NCBI GenBank assembly: GCA_016716385.1
Contig: JADJWL010000008.1
Coordinates: forward strand, 186,001-250,000
From: Bryobacterales bacterium
GTDB taxonomy: Bacteria; Acidobacteriota; Terriglobia; Bryobacterales; Bryobacteraceae
Direction: 5' to 3'
Length of the DNA: 64,000 bases
Shown here: positions 18,698 to 27,569 of the stretch, piece after piece
How the letters are laid out: each line of letters starts with the position of its first letter
Position numbering within the stretch: position 1 is the first letter of the stretch
The notes under the pieces: generated by a model
What the model was told of the DNA's origin: nothing
The model's input: only the letters and a program-made list of their open reading frames with translations
Databases searched by the model: none
Program-made: the position numbers and the translations under genes

Positions 18698-19894
18698 GTG
18701 GATACACAACCTGTCAGCCGCCGCGCCCTGCTCGGCGCCGCCACGCTCGCCGCTCCCGGATTACGCGCCCAGCCCAAGCCCGTCCGCGTTGGCGTGGTCG
18801 GTGGACGCTTCGGCTCCACCTTCCAGTTCCACCTCGACCCGCAAGCCAGGGTCACGGCCGTGTGCGACATCAACGCCGCCGCCCTCGACCGCCTGCGCTC
18901 TGCGTACCGCTGCGACGCGGCCTACAAGAACTTCCGCGAACTACTGCGGCATCCCGAGCTCGACGCGGTCGGCGTGTTTACGCCCGCGCCTTTGCACGTC
19001 TGGATGGCCGTCGAGGCGATGAAGGCGGGCAAGCACGTGATCTCCGCCGTGCCCGCCGGCATCACCGAAGAAGAGATGGTGGAACTGCTCGAATGCGTGA
19101 AGCGCACCGGCATGAAGTACATGATGGCCGAGACCAGCTACTACCGGCCGGAGGTCATCTCCTGCCGGGAGTGGGCGGCGGAAGGCAGGTTTGGCCAGAT
19201 CTTCTACTCGGAAGCCGAGTATCACCACGAGGGACTGCTCTCGCTGATGTATGACGATCGCGGCCTGCCGACGTGGCGTCACGGCTTCCCGCCGATGCTC
19301 TATCCGACGCACTGCACCGGCATGGTGATTCCGGTCACCGGCGAACGCCTCACCGAGGTCCAGGCCGTGGGCTGGGGCGACGGGCACGAAGTGCTGAAGA
19401 CGAACCACTACAAGAACCCGTTCTGGAATACGACGGGCTTCTTCAAGACGTCGGGCGGCCATTCCTCCCGCATCTCGGTGTTCTGGCACGTTGCGGCGGG
19501 GGGCACCGAGCGCGCGCACTTTTACGGCAACCGGATGTCGTATATCATGGCGCGGCCCGAGAGGTCGCCGAACACGCTCGTCCGGATCGCGCGCAACGGC
19601 GAAACTGCGATCGACGCCAACGGCTACCCCGAGGGCAAGGTGGAGTCGAGCGAATACCGGCAGCCGGATCATTTCGAGAAGCTTCCCGAGCCGATGCGCG
19701 TCAAGACCGGACACGGCAATTCGCATACGTTTCTCTCGCACGAATTTGTGCGTGCGATTGTCGAAGACCGGCACCCGGCGGTAAATGTCTGGGAATCGAT
19801 CGCGTATACGCTGCCCGGCATCGTGGCGCACCGCTCGGCGCTGCGCGGCGGCGAGCCGCTCAAGATCAAGGACTACGGAAAGGCTCCCGCATGA
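18698..19894 (+). CDS. Exported Gfo/Idh/MocA-family oxidoreductase
   Basis: 398 residues from a GTG start. The N-terminus VSRRALLGAATLAAPGLRAQ is a Tat-type signal, so the protein is probably folded with its cofactor before export. The NAD(P) Rossmann motif is VGVVGGRFGS, followed by AVCDIN and the GKHVISAVPAG segment where many relatives have EKP. The alpha/beta C-terminal domain runs from ~140. Substrates of this family are mostly sugars or cyclitols; the specific one is unknown. Replacement of the usual EKP by VPAG removes the conserved Lys, so classic dehydrogenase activity is uncertain. It overlaps the next gene by 4 bp (ATGA). Confidence 0.9.
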   Translation: MDTQPVSRRALLGAATLAAPGLRAQPKPVRVGVVGGRFGSTFQFHLDPQARVTAVCDINAAALDRLRSAYRCDAAYKNFRELLRHPELDAVGVFTPAPLHVWMAVEAMKAGKHVISAVPAGITEEEMVELLECVKRTGMKYMMAETSYYRPEVISCREWAAEGRFGQIFYSEAEYHHEGLLSLMYDDRGLPTWRHGFPPMLYPTHCTGMVIPVTGERLTEVQAVGWGDGHEVLKTNHYKNPFWNTTGFFKTSGGHSSRISVFWHVAAGGTERAHFYGNRMSYIMARPERSPNTLVRIARNGETAIDANGYPEGKVESSEYRQPDHFEKLPEPMRVKTGHGNSHTFLSHEFVRAIVEDRHPAVNVWESIAYTLPGIVAHRSALRGGEPLKIKDYGKAPA

Positions 19895-21105
19895 CCATGC
19901 TGCGACGTTCGTTTCTGCAGACTGTGGCGCTCGCGGGCGCCGCGAGAGCCAGTGCGCTGCCGCCCGTGCGGACCATCACGCGCGGGCCGAAGTTCCACTG
20001 GTTCGCCTACTACGACAAGCTCCAGTTCGACCCCACGAGCCGGTACGTGCTGGGCAACCAGGTGGGATTCGAGCACCGCTCCCCGCGGCCGGACGACGAG
20101 ATCCGCGCCGGCATGATCGACCTCGGCGACAACGACCGCTGGACAGACCTCGGCGCCTCGACCGCCTGGAACTGGCAGCAGGGCTGCATGCTGCAATGGA
20201 TTCCCGGGTCCCGCACGGAGGTGATCTGGAACGACCGGTCGAAGGACGGCTTCGTCTCCCACATCCTCGACGTGAAGAGCGGCCGCAAACGGACGCTGCC
20301 CGCTCCCGTCTATGCTCTGAGTCCGGACGGGCGCTGGGCCGTCTATCCCGACTACCGCCGCCTCAACGACACGCGTCCCGGCTACGGCTACTGCGGCATC
20401 GCCGACCCGTATGTTTCCTCCCTGGCGCCCAAAGGCACCGGCCTCTGGAAGCTCGACCTGAAGACCGGGAAATCGAAACTGTTGTTCTCGTTCGCGGAAA
20501 TCGCCGCGATTCCTTATCAGGTGGATCTCTCACAGTGCAAGCACTGGTTCAATCACCTGCTGGTTTCGCCCGACGGCAAACGCTTCCTGTTCCTCCACCG
20601 CTGGCTCGGTGAGCCCGGACGGCGCAGTTTCGGTACGCGCATGTTTTCCTGCGACGCTGAAGGGAAGGATCTGTACTGCATCGACCCGCGCGGCGGCACG
20701 TCGCACTTCATCTGGCGCGACCCCCAGCATGTGCTGGCGTGGGCAACGCATCCCTCCCACGGCGCGAAGTTCTACCTGTTCCGGGACAAGACCGAACACG
20801 TCGAAGTGGTCGCGCCGGACGTGATGCCGCTCAACGGACACTGCACCTATCTGCCGGGGAATCGCTGGATTCTCAACGACACCTATCCGGACAAGGACCG
20901 CCGCCAGAATGTCTATCTCTACGGCACGAAGACGGGCAGGCGCGTCCCTCTGGGCCAATTCCACTCGCCGCCCGAGTACACCGGCGAGTGGCGCTGCGAC
21001 ACGCATCCCCGCTTCAGCCCGAACGGCAAACTCGTGACGATCGATTCGCCGCACACCGGCGGGCGCCAGATTCACCTGATCGACATCAGCGGGATTGTGG
21101 GCTGA
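19891..21105 (+). CDS. Exported beta-propeller protein, TolB/oligogalacturonate-lyase-like
   Basis: 404 residues. A twin-arginine-like signal (LRRSFLQTVALAGAARASA) covers the first ~22 residues. The rest shows repeated propeller-like blades with LSPDGRW, VSPDGKRF and RFSPNGKLV motifs, plus GLWKLDLKTGKSK and HCTYLPGNRW. This pattern fits TolB-type or oligogalacturonate-lyase-type six-to-seven-bladed propellers, but no catalytic residues can be assigned. Translation is coupled to the oxidoreductase by an ATGA overlap. The last 20 bp overlap the end of the convergent hydrolase. Role inferred: periplasmic binding or modification of a carbohydrate used by the same operon. Confidence 0.82.
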   Translation: MTMLRRSFLQTVALAGAARASALPPVRTITRGPKFHWFAYYDKLQFDPTSRYVLGNQVGFEHRSPRPDDEIRAGMIDLGDNDRWTDLGASTAWNWQQGCMLQWIPGSRTEVIWNDRSKDGFVSHILDVKSGRKRTLPAPVYALSPDGRWAVYPDYRRLNDTRPGYGYCGIADPYVSSLAPKGTGLWKLDLKTGKSKLLFSFAEIAAIPYQVDLSQCKHWFNHLLVSPDGKRFLFLHRWLGEPGRRSFGTRMFSCDAEGKDLYCIDPRGGTSHFIWRDPQHVLAWATHPSHGAKFYLFRDKTEHVEVVAPDVMPLNGHCTYLPGNRWILNDTYPDKDRRQNVYLYGTKTGRRVPLGQFHSPPEYTGEWRCDTHPRFSPNGKLVTIDSPHTGGRQIHLIDISGIVG

Positions 21106-21889
21106 GCGACGCGTAAAACGCGGCCAGGCGCTTCGGATACTCGGGGCCGGCGGCTTCCACCAGGTCGTTGTGATCCCCGCCCGGAACGGTCCACATCTCC
21201 TTGGGATCGCGTGCCGCAGCGTGGACCATTCGCCCCAGGCGGTGTGGAATGATCGAATCGCGGTCGCCGTGGATCACCAAAACCGGCGCCTCGATGCGCG
21301 CCATCTTCTGGAGGCTGTTGAAGCTGAAGATCAGCCAGTGGCCGATGAACGGCAGCAGGGTTGCGGCCACATGCCCCGCCGAAGGAAACGGCGCTTCGAG
21401 GATCACACCGGCGCACGGTCGCCGCGACGCCAGATCCACCGCCACGGACGCCCCGAGCGATTCACCGTGGACCACGATCTGCTCCGGCCGGAAGCCGCGC
21501 TCCCGAAGGAAGTCGTAGCCCGCGTCGGCATCGGCGTAGAGGCCGCGCTCGGACGGTGAGCCGTCGCTTTTGCCGTAGCCGCGGTACTCAAGCAGGAGCA
21601 CGGCCGAGGCCGCCTCGGTGATCGGGCGGGCATGCCGCACGCGCATCGTGATGTTGCCCGCGTTGCCATGAAGGAACAGCGTCGCCAGCCGCGCCTTTTC
21701 CACCGGGACCCACCAGCCATGCAGTTTGACGCCGTCTGCCGCGTGCAGCCAGACGTCTTCGGCGCCGATGCGCGTCTGCTGCTCCCAGAAGCCGTTGGGA
21801 AACTTCCAGGGATGATAGACGGCGCGGCCCGCCATCCAGAACAGCAGCAGGTACAAGATGACGGCGGCGGCAAGCCACTTCAGAGTCAC
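21086..21889 (-). CDS. Membrane-anchored alpha/beta hydrolase
   Basis: 267 residues. An N-terminal signal anchor (residues ~5-25, AAAVILYLLLFWMAG) precedes an alpha/beta hydrolase domain similar to the ABHD13/BEM46 group: oxyanion-loop FLHGNAGN, LEYRGYGKSDG, nucleophile elbow VHGESLGAS, acid in VIHGDRDSIIP and His in PGGDHND. Probably a serine esterase/acyl hydrolase at the inner membrane; the substrate is unknown. The end overlaps the upstream plus-strand propeller gene by 20 bp, tail to tail. Confidence 0.92.
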   Translation of the reverse strand: MTLKWLAAAVILYLLLFWMAGRAVYHPWKFPNGFWEQQTRIGAEDVWLHAADGVKLHGWWVPVEKARLATLFLHGNAGNITMRVRHARPITEAASAVLLLEYRGYGKSDGSPSERGLYADADAGYDFLRERGFRPEQIVVHGESLGASVAVDLASRRPCAGVILEAPFPSAGHVAATLLPFIGHWLIFSFNSLQKMARIEAPVLVIHGDRDSIIPHRLGRMVHAAARDPKEMWTVPGGDHNDLVEAAGPEYPKRLAAFYASLSPQSR

Positions 21890-21909
21890 ACGCCGATTCT
21901 ATCGCGCCG

Positions 21910-23013
21910 TCATCCGGTCCGACTGGCCCGCTTATGCTTCCAGAGCAGGTACCCGGTCACGGGCAGTGCCGTCACCACGATCCCTACGAGAAACCAGATC
22001 AGCTTCGAGGCGAACCCGGCGAAATAGCCGAAATGGAGCGGATCATGCAGGTTGTAAATCTTCGTGACCGGGTGGGCTTGACGTTCGTCATGAACCTCGA
22101 GCACGTGGCCACCCGCTGGATCGAACGCAATCCAGCTTGAGTAAGGCGCCGTCCAGGCGCCGCCGGTGTTCCCAACGAGCATGAGCAGGTTCTGGCGTCC
22201 CCCGGGCAGGAGAATCGTGCGAGGCTCAAAGCCATCGATGACCTGGCGGGACGACGCGACAACCTGGTCAAGCGATACGCCAAGGTCTGCGGCTTCCGCG
22301 CGGACGCTGGGGATGGGATGGAGGAGTCGCTGCGTCGGCGGATGGAGCGGGGCCAGGTTCTCGAGACCGAGGACCGCCCCGGTGAACGCCCATAGCAGAT
22401 TGACGGCAAGAGACACGTAGCCGCCGACTTTGTGCAGGTCCGACTGCAACCACTGCGGACCCCGGCGCCAATTCCTGGGCTGCGGACTCCAACCACGCTG
22501 GAACCTGGGATACAGGATGATGCCGGTCAGTCCCGAAATGAGTAACACCAGACCGAAGACGCCGACCACAATCCGTCCGGTGGCCCCAAAAAAATAGAAG
22601 CGGATGTGCAACTGGCGCAGAACATCGGCGAGATGGCCATTGGCGGGACGCTCACCGAGGACGAGTCCCGTAAAAGGATTCAGGGTCACCTCCCGGGTGC
22701 TTCCGCTCGCATCCGGACCGAACACCGACAGCGGGCGCGCGGGATGGGCCGGAAGCTGGATCCGGCTTAGCGGACGCCGCCCCTCCTGGGCGGTGCGAAA
22801 CAACTGATCGAGCGGCACCCGCGACGGCCCAGGCTCCACTACCAGGAGCCCGGGATTGATCAGCTCGTCGATTTCATCCTTGAACACCGCCACGGTTCCG
22901 CTCGCCAGGATGATCAGGGCCGGAATCCCTAGCAGGAGTCCGGTCCAGCGATGCAGACGGAAGAGAAAACGCGTGCGGGACGCAGCCGCTGTGACGGCCG
23001 GAGAGGCAGCCAT
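21910..23013 (-). CDS. PepSY-associated transmembrane protein of the siderophore uptake locus
   Basis: 367 residues with about four transmembrane helices: ~20-40 (LHRWTGLLLGIPALIILASG), ~148-170, ~197-217 and ~335-360. This is the layout of PepSY-TM/PiuB-like inner-membrane proteins often encoded with TonB-dependent siderophore receptors. Some of these are thought to reduce ferric siderophores; conserved His residues such as RLHRW and DLHKVGGY could ligate heme, but this is inference. It follows the receptor by 12 bp on the same strand and is very likely co-transcribed. Confidence 0.88.
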   Translation of the reverse strand: MAASPAVTAAASRTRFLFRLHRWTGLLLGIPALIILASGTVAVFKDEIDELINPGLLVVEPGPSRVPLDQLFRTAQEGRRPLSRIQLPAHPARPLSVFGPDASGSTREVTLNPFTGLVLGERPANGHLADVLRQLHIRFYFFGATGRIVVGVFGLVLLISGLTGIILYPRFQRGWSPQPRNWRRGPQWLQSDLHKVGGYVSLAVNLLWAFTGAVLGLENLAPLHPPTQRLLHPIPSVRAEAADLGVSLDQVVASSRQVIDGFEPRTILLPGGRQNLLMLVGNTGGAWTAPYSSWIAFDPAGGHVLEVHDERQAHPVTKIYNLHDPLHFGYFAGFASKLIWFLVGIVVTALPVTGYLLWKHKRASRTG

Positions 23014-23025
23014 GGTTCCCCGGAA

Positions 23026-25371
23026 CTAGAACGTGAATGTCGAGCTCAGCAGCCACACGCGGGGAGATCCGGGGAAGAGCGTTCTCGCCCCGTATCCGCC
23101 AAGGAAGTACCGCCGGTTCGCCAGGTTGTCCATGGTGGCGGTCAGCTTCAGAGGACCCTGTTGCCAGGACACTGTCGCATTGGCAACGGTGCATCCCGGG
23201 ATCACCAGAGTGTCAAAGGTCGGTCTCCTGCTCACGTAGGAGACCCCGGCGCCCGCGCTCAGGTTCCAGAATGGGAACTGGTAGTACGCCCAGATGTTCG
23301 TCGCATTGCGGGGAGCATTCTCGCTCCGGCGGCCGACGCGGAACAGGTCCGTATCCTCCGTCACTTTCGCGTCGAGGTAAGCGTAATTCATTGTCAGGTT
23401 GAGACGGTCCGTCAGCTTTCCGATGACATCCAACTCGATGCCCCTCGACGTTACCTCGCCGATCGGGATCAGGAACGCCTGGGGCGAATCGGGGTCGGTC
23501 ACCAGCACATTCTGCCGTTCGATGTTGAAGAACGCCAGGGTTGAACTGAGACGGCTCCCGAACCACTCACGCTTTCCGCCGAACTCGAACTGCCGTCCCC
23601 GTTCGGGATCGAAGGGGCCCCCGAAGACGATCGTGCCCGGCCCTTGGGGAAGGAACGACTCGGCAAAGTTTGCGTACAAGGACGAATCCGCCCAGGGCAG
23701 CCACACCACTCCCGCCTGAGTGAGCACAGCCTGGTCGGAGGCCTCCTCACGGGTGATGGCCGTCGTGATCTCGTTGAAGTTGATGCTGCGATCCTTAAAG
23801 CCGGTGACGCGGATGCCTCCCATGACCCGGAGTGTGTTGGTGAGCGCCAACTGGTCACGGGCATACAGCGCGTACTGGCGCGAGTCGCCATCGGCGGACC
23901 TGCGGTTCGTGAATCTGTATCCGAGCGGATCGGCGAGGCCGTAGTTCAATGTGACGAGGTTCAGCGCCGGCACGCCATCGACGGGATTCGCGATACGGTC
24001 ACCGCGTACGTCGTCGCCCTGGTAGCCGAAGTCGGCCCCGAAGGTCAGATTGTGGCGGACGCGCCCCGTGACCCACTCTCCGGATGCGTAGGAATTGAGC
24101 CACTTGCGCGACGCATAGCGATTGAAATCGCGGTACTGGCGGGCGATCGACGAGAAATCGGCGCTGAAGGTCCGCGGCTCGTGATAGGAATCCCGGTAGC
24201 GGTTGCGGGTGTGGCGGGCTGTCACATTGGCCGACCATGTGGAGCCGAAACTGTGAATGTAGGTCAGTTGCACAGCGTCGCCGGAATTATTTTGGAAGTC
24301 AGAGGGTTCCTGCACAGTAAACCCCACTGGCAACAGATCGACGTTGTTCCTCGGCGCGATGATTCCCCGGTCGCGCTGCGCCTTCCGGTTGTCCTGCATG
24401 AGTTCCATCTCCAGCGTGAGCCGCGACCGTTCGGTCATCACCCAGGTCACGGCGGGAGCAACCAGGTAGTTTTCCGAACGGTTGAACCAGCGAAAGCTCC
24501 CGCTATTGAAGTACGCCGCGTTGAGCCGGTAGAGCAACGTACGCGACCGGTTCAACGGACCCGTGGAGTCCATCTGGGACCGGTGCTGGTCGAAGTGACC
24601 GAGGGTATACGCAAGCTGGTTGCGGAAACGCGGCTCGGGCTTTTTCGTGACGAGATTGATCAGTCCACCCGGCTGTCCCGAGCCGTACAGCACGCTGGCC
24701 GGACCTTTCAGAACCTCGACCCGGTCAATGTTGGCCAGCATCGGCGAGGTCCAGAACGTGTAGAGACCGGCGCGGTTGCCGTTGTAGAGCACCGCATCCT
24801 CTCCTGAACGGAAGCCGCGGACGTTGAAGTCCTGATAGGCGGAGAACTGGTTCACTCCCGATACGTTCCGAAAGACGTTCTCCAGCCTAACCACCTGCTG
24901 CTGCTCCAGAACCTTCTCGTCAATCACCTGGACCGACTGAGGCAGTTCCAGAATCGCCGTGTCGGTCCGGGCCAGACTTGCCGACGCCGATGCGCTGACC
25001 ACGACCGTCGCTGCCTGGATGGGGATCTCGAGAACCACATCCTCCGTCACGGCTTGCCGGTCCGCCACGGTAACGCTGCGGCGAACTGGAGAAAACCCTC
25101 CGATGTCGATCTCCAGTTGGTAGGTACCTGCAGAAAGGCCACCAAAACGGTAGTCACCGAATGCGTCCGTCCGGACGGCGAGAGATGCGCCGGGAGACGA
25201 GAGAACCACTGGTATGCCAGCCGCGGCTCCACCTGTCTGGTCCGTAACACGGCCGCGCAGAAGGCTTCCCGGGCCGGATGTCTGCGCGAAAGAAGTGCCG
25301 GTTCCGGCCAGGAAGCACAACACCAGACCGATGTGAAACCACCTGTTCAACGAAACTCGTCGTGTTGTCAT
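23026..25371 (-). CDS. TonB-dependent siderophore receptor
   Basis: 781-residue outer-membrane receptor. It has a signal peptide (ends near TSFAQ), an N-terminal carboxypeptidase-regulatory-like module (LRGRVTDQTGGAAAG..., ~35-115), a plug domain (LPQSVQVIDEKVLEQQQ, RGFRSGEDAVLYNG, VEVLKGPASVLYGSGQPGG), and a 22-strand-type beta-barrel ending in the aromatic SSTFTF. The plug wording is that of the ferric-siderophore receptor subfamily. The ATG at 25371 is preferred because it gives a normal signal peptide; the frame is open to 25440. The adjacent PepSY gene supports iron uptake. The upstream gap contains a perfect palindrome at 25433-25453. Confidence 0.95.
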   Translation of the reverse strand: MTTRRVSLNRWFHIGLVLCFLAGTGTSFAQTSGPGSLLRGRVTDQTGGAAAGIPVVLSSPGASLAVRTDAFGDYRFGGLSAGTYQLEIDIGGFSPVRRSVTVADRQAVTEDVVLEIPIQAATVVVSASASASLARTDTAILELPQSVQVIDEKVLEQQQVVRLENVFRNVSGVNQFSAYQDFNVRGFRSGEDAVLYNGNRAGLYTFWTSPMLANIDRVEVLKGPASVLYGSGQPGGLINLVTKKPEPRFRNQLAYTLGHFDQHRSQMDSTGPLNRSRTLLYRLNAAYFNSGSFRWFNRSENYLVAPAVTWVMTERSRLTLEMELMQDNRKAQRDRGIIAPRNNVDLLPVGFTVQEPSDFQNNSGDAVQLTYIHSFGSTWSANVTARHTRNRYRDSYHEPRTFSADFSSIARQYRDFNRYASRKWLNSYASGEWVTGRVRHNLTFGADFGYQGDDVRGDRIANPVDGVPALNLVTLNYGLADPLGYRFTNRRSADGDSRQYALYARDQLALTNTLRVMGGIRVTGFKDRSINFNEITTAITREEASDQAVLTQAGVVWLPWADSSLYANFAESFLPQGPGTIVFGGPFDPERGRQFEFGGKREWFGSRLSSTLAFFNIERQNVLVTDPDSPQAFLIPIGEVTSRGIELDVIGKLTDRLNLTMNYAYLDAKVTEDTDLFRVGRRSENAPRNATNIWAYYQFPFWNLSAGAGVSYVSRRPTFDTLVIPGCTVANATVSWQQGPLKLTATMDNLANRRYFLGGYGARTLFPGSPRVWLLSSTFTF

Positions 25372-25430
25372 ATGCGATAGCATTGCAAACAGGATGAGAA
25401 TAGCACGCCAGTAAAGGAGGCGGCAATAAA

Positions 25431-26768
25431 GTGGCTGCAAGTGACTTGCAGCCGAGGATCCGAGAGCAGGCGAGGCGCCCGGGCGCCGTCATCTGCTACT
25501 CTCTCAACGTGCCCCAACCACCTATCACGGCCCGCGTCATCGAATCCGGCTTCGCCGAGGCGCACGACACCTACAACGGCTTATCCGACGCCTCCGACGG
25601 GCGGATCTACTACGTGCTCTGCAGCGACCGCCACGACGTCGCCGGCCGCATGTACCGCTACGATCCAGCCGCGGACAGCGTCCAGTTCGCCGGCGATTTG
25701 AGCGAAGCGTGCGGTGAAGGCGGACAGCGTGCGGTATCCCAGGGCAAGAGCCACGTCCGCTTCTACGAAATGGACGGCAAGGTTTACTTCGCCACCCACA
25801 TTGGCTACTACACGCTCATCGATGGCCGGGAGTGCGCTGGCGTGCCGCCTGAAGGGTGGCAGCGCTACCTCGGTGGTCATTTCCTCTCCTACGACATGGC
25901 CAGCGGCGCATTCGAGGATCTCGCACTTGCTCCCGGCGGCGAAGGCATCCTCACGATGTCGATGGACAGCGTCCGGGGGCGCCTTTACGCCATCACGTGG
26001 CCCACGGGCCGCTTCCTCGCATTCGATCTCGCGTCGCGGCGCCTGGACGACCTTGGTCCCATTTCAGCCGAAGGCGAGGCGGGACACGGCTCCACGTACC
26101 GCACTCTTTGCCGTTCGCTCGCGGTGGATCCGCGCGACGGGTCGGTCTTCTATTCGATATCGGAAGGGGATCTGTTCCGCTACTCGCCGGATACCGGCCG
26201 CATCGACGCCTTCGAAGGCGTCGATCTGCGCCGTGACTACTTCGGCCAATACGAGATTGCCTCACCCGGGCACATGGCGTACAACTGGCGCCAAACCGTG
26301 TGGCGGCCGGGCGAGGACGTGTTCTACGGCGTCCACGGGAACTCGGGCTACCTGTTCCGCTTCGATCCCCGCGCGCGCAGCCTGGAGCTGGTCGAGAGGC
26401 TGACGTCCGGACCGTCGCGGCGGTCCGGCATGTTTGACCAGTTCAGCTACGGGTATCTCAGCTTCACCCTCGGTCACGACAACCGCACGATCCATTACCT
26501 GACCGGAGGCCCGATCCCCGGCCAGCCGCGCGTGTCGAAGGACACGGCCAAGGGCGAAGCGAAGGGCGAGGAGAATTTGCACTACGTCACCTACGATCTC
26601 GACGCTTCTGAATACTGCGATCACGGGGCGATCTTCTTCCCCGACGGCACGCGCCCCGCATATGTGAACTCGATCGCGGTTGGCCGGGACGGCACCGTCT
26701 ACACGCTGTCGCGAGTCCCGGCGGGAGGCGCGGTCCGGACCGACCTGATTGCTTTCCGGCGGGCGTAA
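25431..26768 (+). CDS. Conserved hypothetical beta-propeller-like protein
   Basis: Up to 445 residues, with no signal peptide. Repeated aromatic/Asp/Gly-rich blades (GRIYYVLCSDRHD, GRLYAITWPTGRF, GSVFYSISEGDLFRYSP, GYLFRFDPRARSLEL, GTVYTLSR) indicate a beta-propeller. No catalytic residues are recognised. The start is ambiguous. GTG at 25431 has a strong Shine-Dalgarno sequence (AAAGGAGG, 10-nt spacing). GTG at 25509 removes 26 residues that look non-coding and overlap the palindrome, but has no ribosome site. It is divergent from the TonB receptor. Function unknown. Confidence 0.8.
   Translation: MAASDLQPRIREQARRPGAVICYSLNVPQPPITARVIESGFAEAHDTYNGLSDASDGRIYYVLCSDRHDVAGRMYRYDPAADSVQFAGDLSEACGEGGQRAVSQGKSHVRFYEMDGKVYFATHIGYYTLIDGRECAGVPPEGWQRYLGGHFLSYDMASGAFEDLALAPGGEGILTMSMDSVRGRLYAITWPTGRFLAFDLASRRLDDLGPISAEGEAGHGSTYRTLCRSLAVDPRDGSVFYSISEGDLFRYSPDTGRIDAFEGVDLRRDYFGQYEIASPGHMAYNWRQTVWRPGEDVFYGVHGNSGYLFRFDPRARSLELVERLTSGPSRRSGMFDQFSYGYLSFTLGHDNRTIHYLTGGPIPGQPRVSKDTAKGEAKGEENLHYVTYDLDASEYCDHGAIFFPDGTRPAYVNSIAVGRDGTVYTLSRVPAGGAVRTDLIAFRRA
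25433..25453. promoter_or_regulatory. 21-bp perfect palindrome, candidate operator upstream of the TonB receptor
   Basis: GGCTGCAAG, spacer TGA, then CTTGCAGCC: two perfect 9-bp arms. It lies 62 bp upstream of the TonB-receptor start, facing the divergent propeller gene. The arrangement fits a dimeric repressor site controlling iron uptake. The sequence is not a Fur box (no GATAAT-type repeats). If the propeller gene really starts at 25431, the palindrome falls in its first codons and could instead act as an mRNA hairpin. Confidence 0.55.
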
Positions 26769-26792
26769 ACCGGTACCTGGACGGGTTCGCCG

Positions 26793-27500
26793 CTACAGCT
26801 TCGACAAGGACTTGACCACCTTGCTCACAGGCACGACGTCGCCGAGGTCGATGTCGATATCGAGCAGGTTCACTTCGTGCATGATCTCGCACCGCTCTCC
26901 CACTGCCTCCTCGGGTACGATCACGCGGAAGCTGTCGGTCGCGTCCCGGCAAGTGGCGTAGACGCAGTGGCTGGTGCTCACGCCGGTGACGATCAGCGTG
27001 TCCACACCAAGGCCGGTCAGCGTTTCGTGCAGGTTGGTGCCTTTGAAGCAGGAGGCGTACCGCTTCCGGATCACCCGTTCGCCCGGACGCCGCTTCAGGC
27101 GCGGGTCGAGTTCGAACAGTTTCCCATCCTCTGGGTTGGCGCCCATGTTCAGCTTTCGGTCGTGCGGGGACGGCGGGAAGGCGGGGTCCCACTCCCAGGT
27201 GGTGAAGAAGACGGGGATCTTCGCGTTGCGCGCGGCCTTGAGCACCCGGCAGGCGTTCTCGACAACCGAATCCACGTTGCTCCCGTTGAGTTTGTTGGCC
27301 GGATCGGTCCACCAGAGCGCGAGATCGATCACGATCAGCGCCGGGCGCTTGCCGAAGCCGACCCGTCCGCCCCAGCCGCGCTCCAGGTACTGCTGCTTCA
27401 GTTGCGCCAGGTGCTCGCGCACGGGACCGCGCAATGCGTCGGGAAGCCTCAGGTCTTCGGAACCGAAGCTCAGCTTCTCATCTGATTTGCGTTTTGCCAT
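26793..27500 (-). CDS. Isochorismatase-family cysteine hydrolase
   Basis: 235 residues with the isochorismatase-like fold: catalytic Asp in ALIVIDLALWW, the Lys-bearing VIRKRYASCFKGTNL, and the nucleophilic Cys in TGVSTSHCVYATCRDA. Family members hydrolyse amides such as nicotinamide, N-carbamoylsarcosine or biuret, or vinyl ethers. The longer N-terminal extension (~50 residues before VIDLALWW) recalls N-carbamoylsarcosine-amidase-type proteins. The substrate is unknown. The ATG at 27500 is preceded by a good sigma70-type promoter at 27512-27539. It is divergent from the pseudokinase gene. Confidence 0.92.
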   Translation of the reverse strand: MAKRKSDEKLSFGSEDLRLPDALRGPVREHLAQLKQQYLERGWGGRVGFGKRPALIVIDLALWWTDPANKLNGSNVDSVVENACRVLKAARNAKIPVFFTTWEWDPAFPPSPHDRKLNMGANPEDGKLFELDPRLKRRPGERVIRKRYASCFKGTNLHETLTGLGVDTLIVTGVSTSHCVYATCRDATDSFRVIVPEEAVGERCEIMHEVNLLDIDIDLGDVVPVSKVVKSLSKL

Positions 27501-27511
27501 GGTACCGGTTG

Positions 27512-27539
27512 AGTCTATCCTAAGTTGACGGGATTTCAA
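27512..27539 (-). promoter_or_regulatory. Sigma70-type promoter for the isochorismatase-family gene
   Basis: On the minus strand, TTGAAA (27534-27539) and TAGACT (27512-27517) are separated by 16 bp, matching -35 (5/6) and -10 (4/6) consensus. The -10 box lies 11 bp before the ATG at 27500, so the transcript would have a very short leader. It overlaps the divergent promoter at 27525-27553. Confidence 0.5.
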
Positions 27540-27553
27540 TACTTTCGTACGAT
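27525..27553 (+). promoter_or_regulatory. Sigma70-type promoter for the pseudokinase gene
   Basis: TTGACG (27525-27530) and TACGAT (27548-27553) with an optimal 17-bp spacer. The predicted transcript start near 27560 is just upstream of the ATG at 27570, supporting that start rather than the upstream in-frame TTG at 27525. The two divergent promoters overlap, so polymerases would compete. Confidence 0.6.
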
Positions 27554-27569
27554 TGCTTACGGCGAACGC

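Noticed and set aside
25371..25430. Fur box upstream of the TonB receptor
   Set aside because: Only one half-site-like TGAGAAT was found; no paired GATAAT-type repeat.
27525..27569. Pseudokinase start at the upstream in-frame TTG
   Set aside because: That codon overlaps the promoter -35 box, and the ATG at 27570 fits the predicted transcript start.
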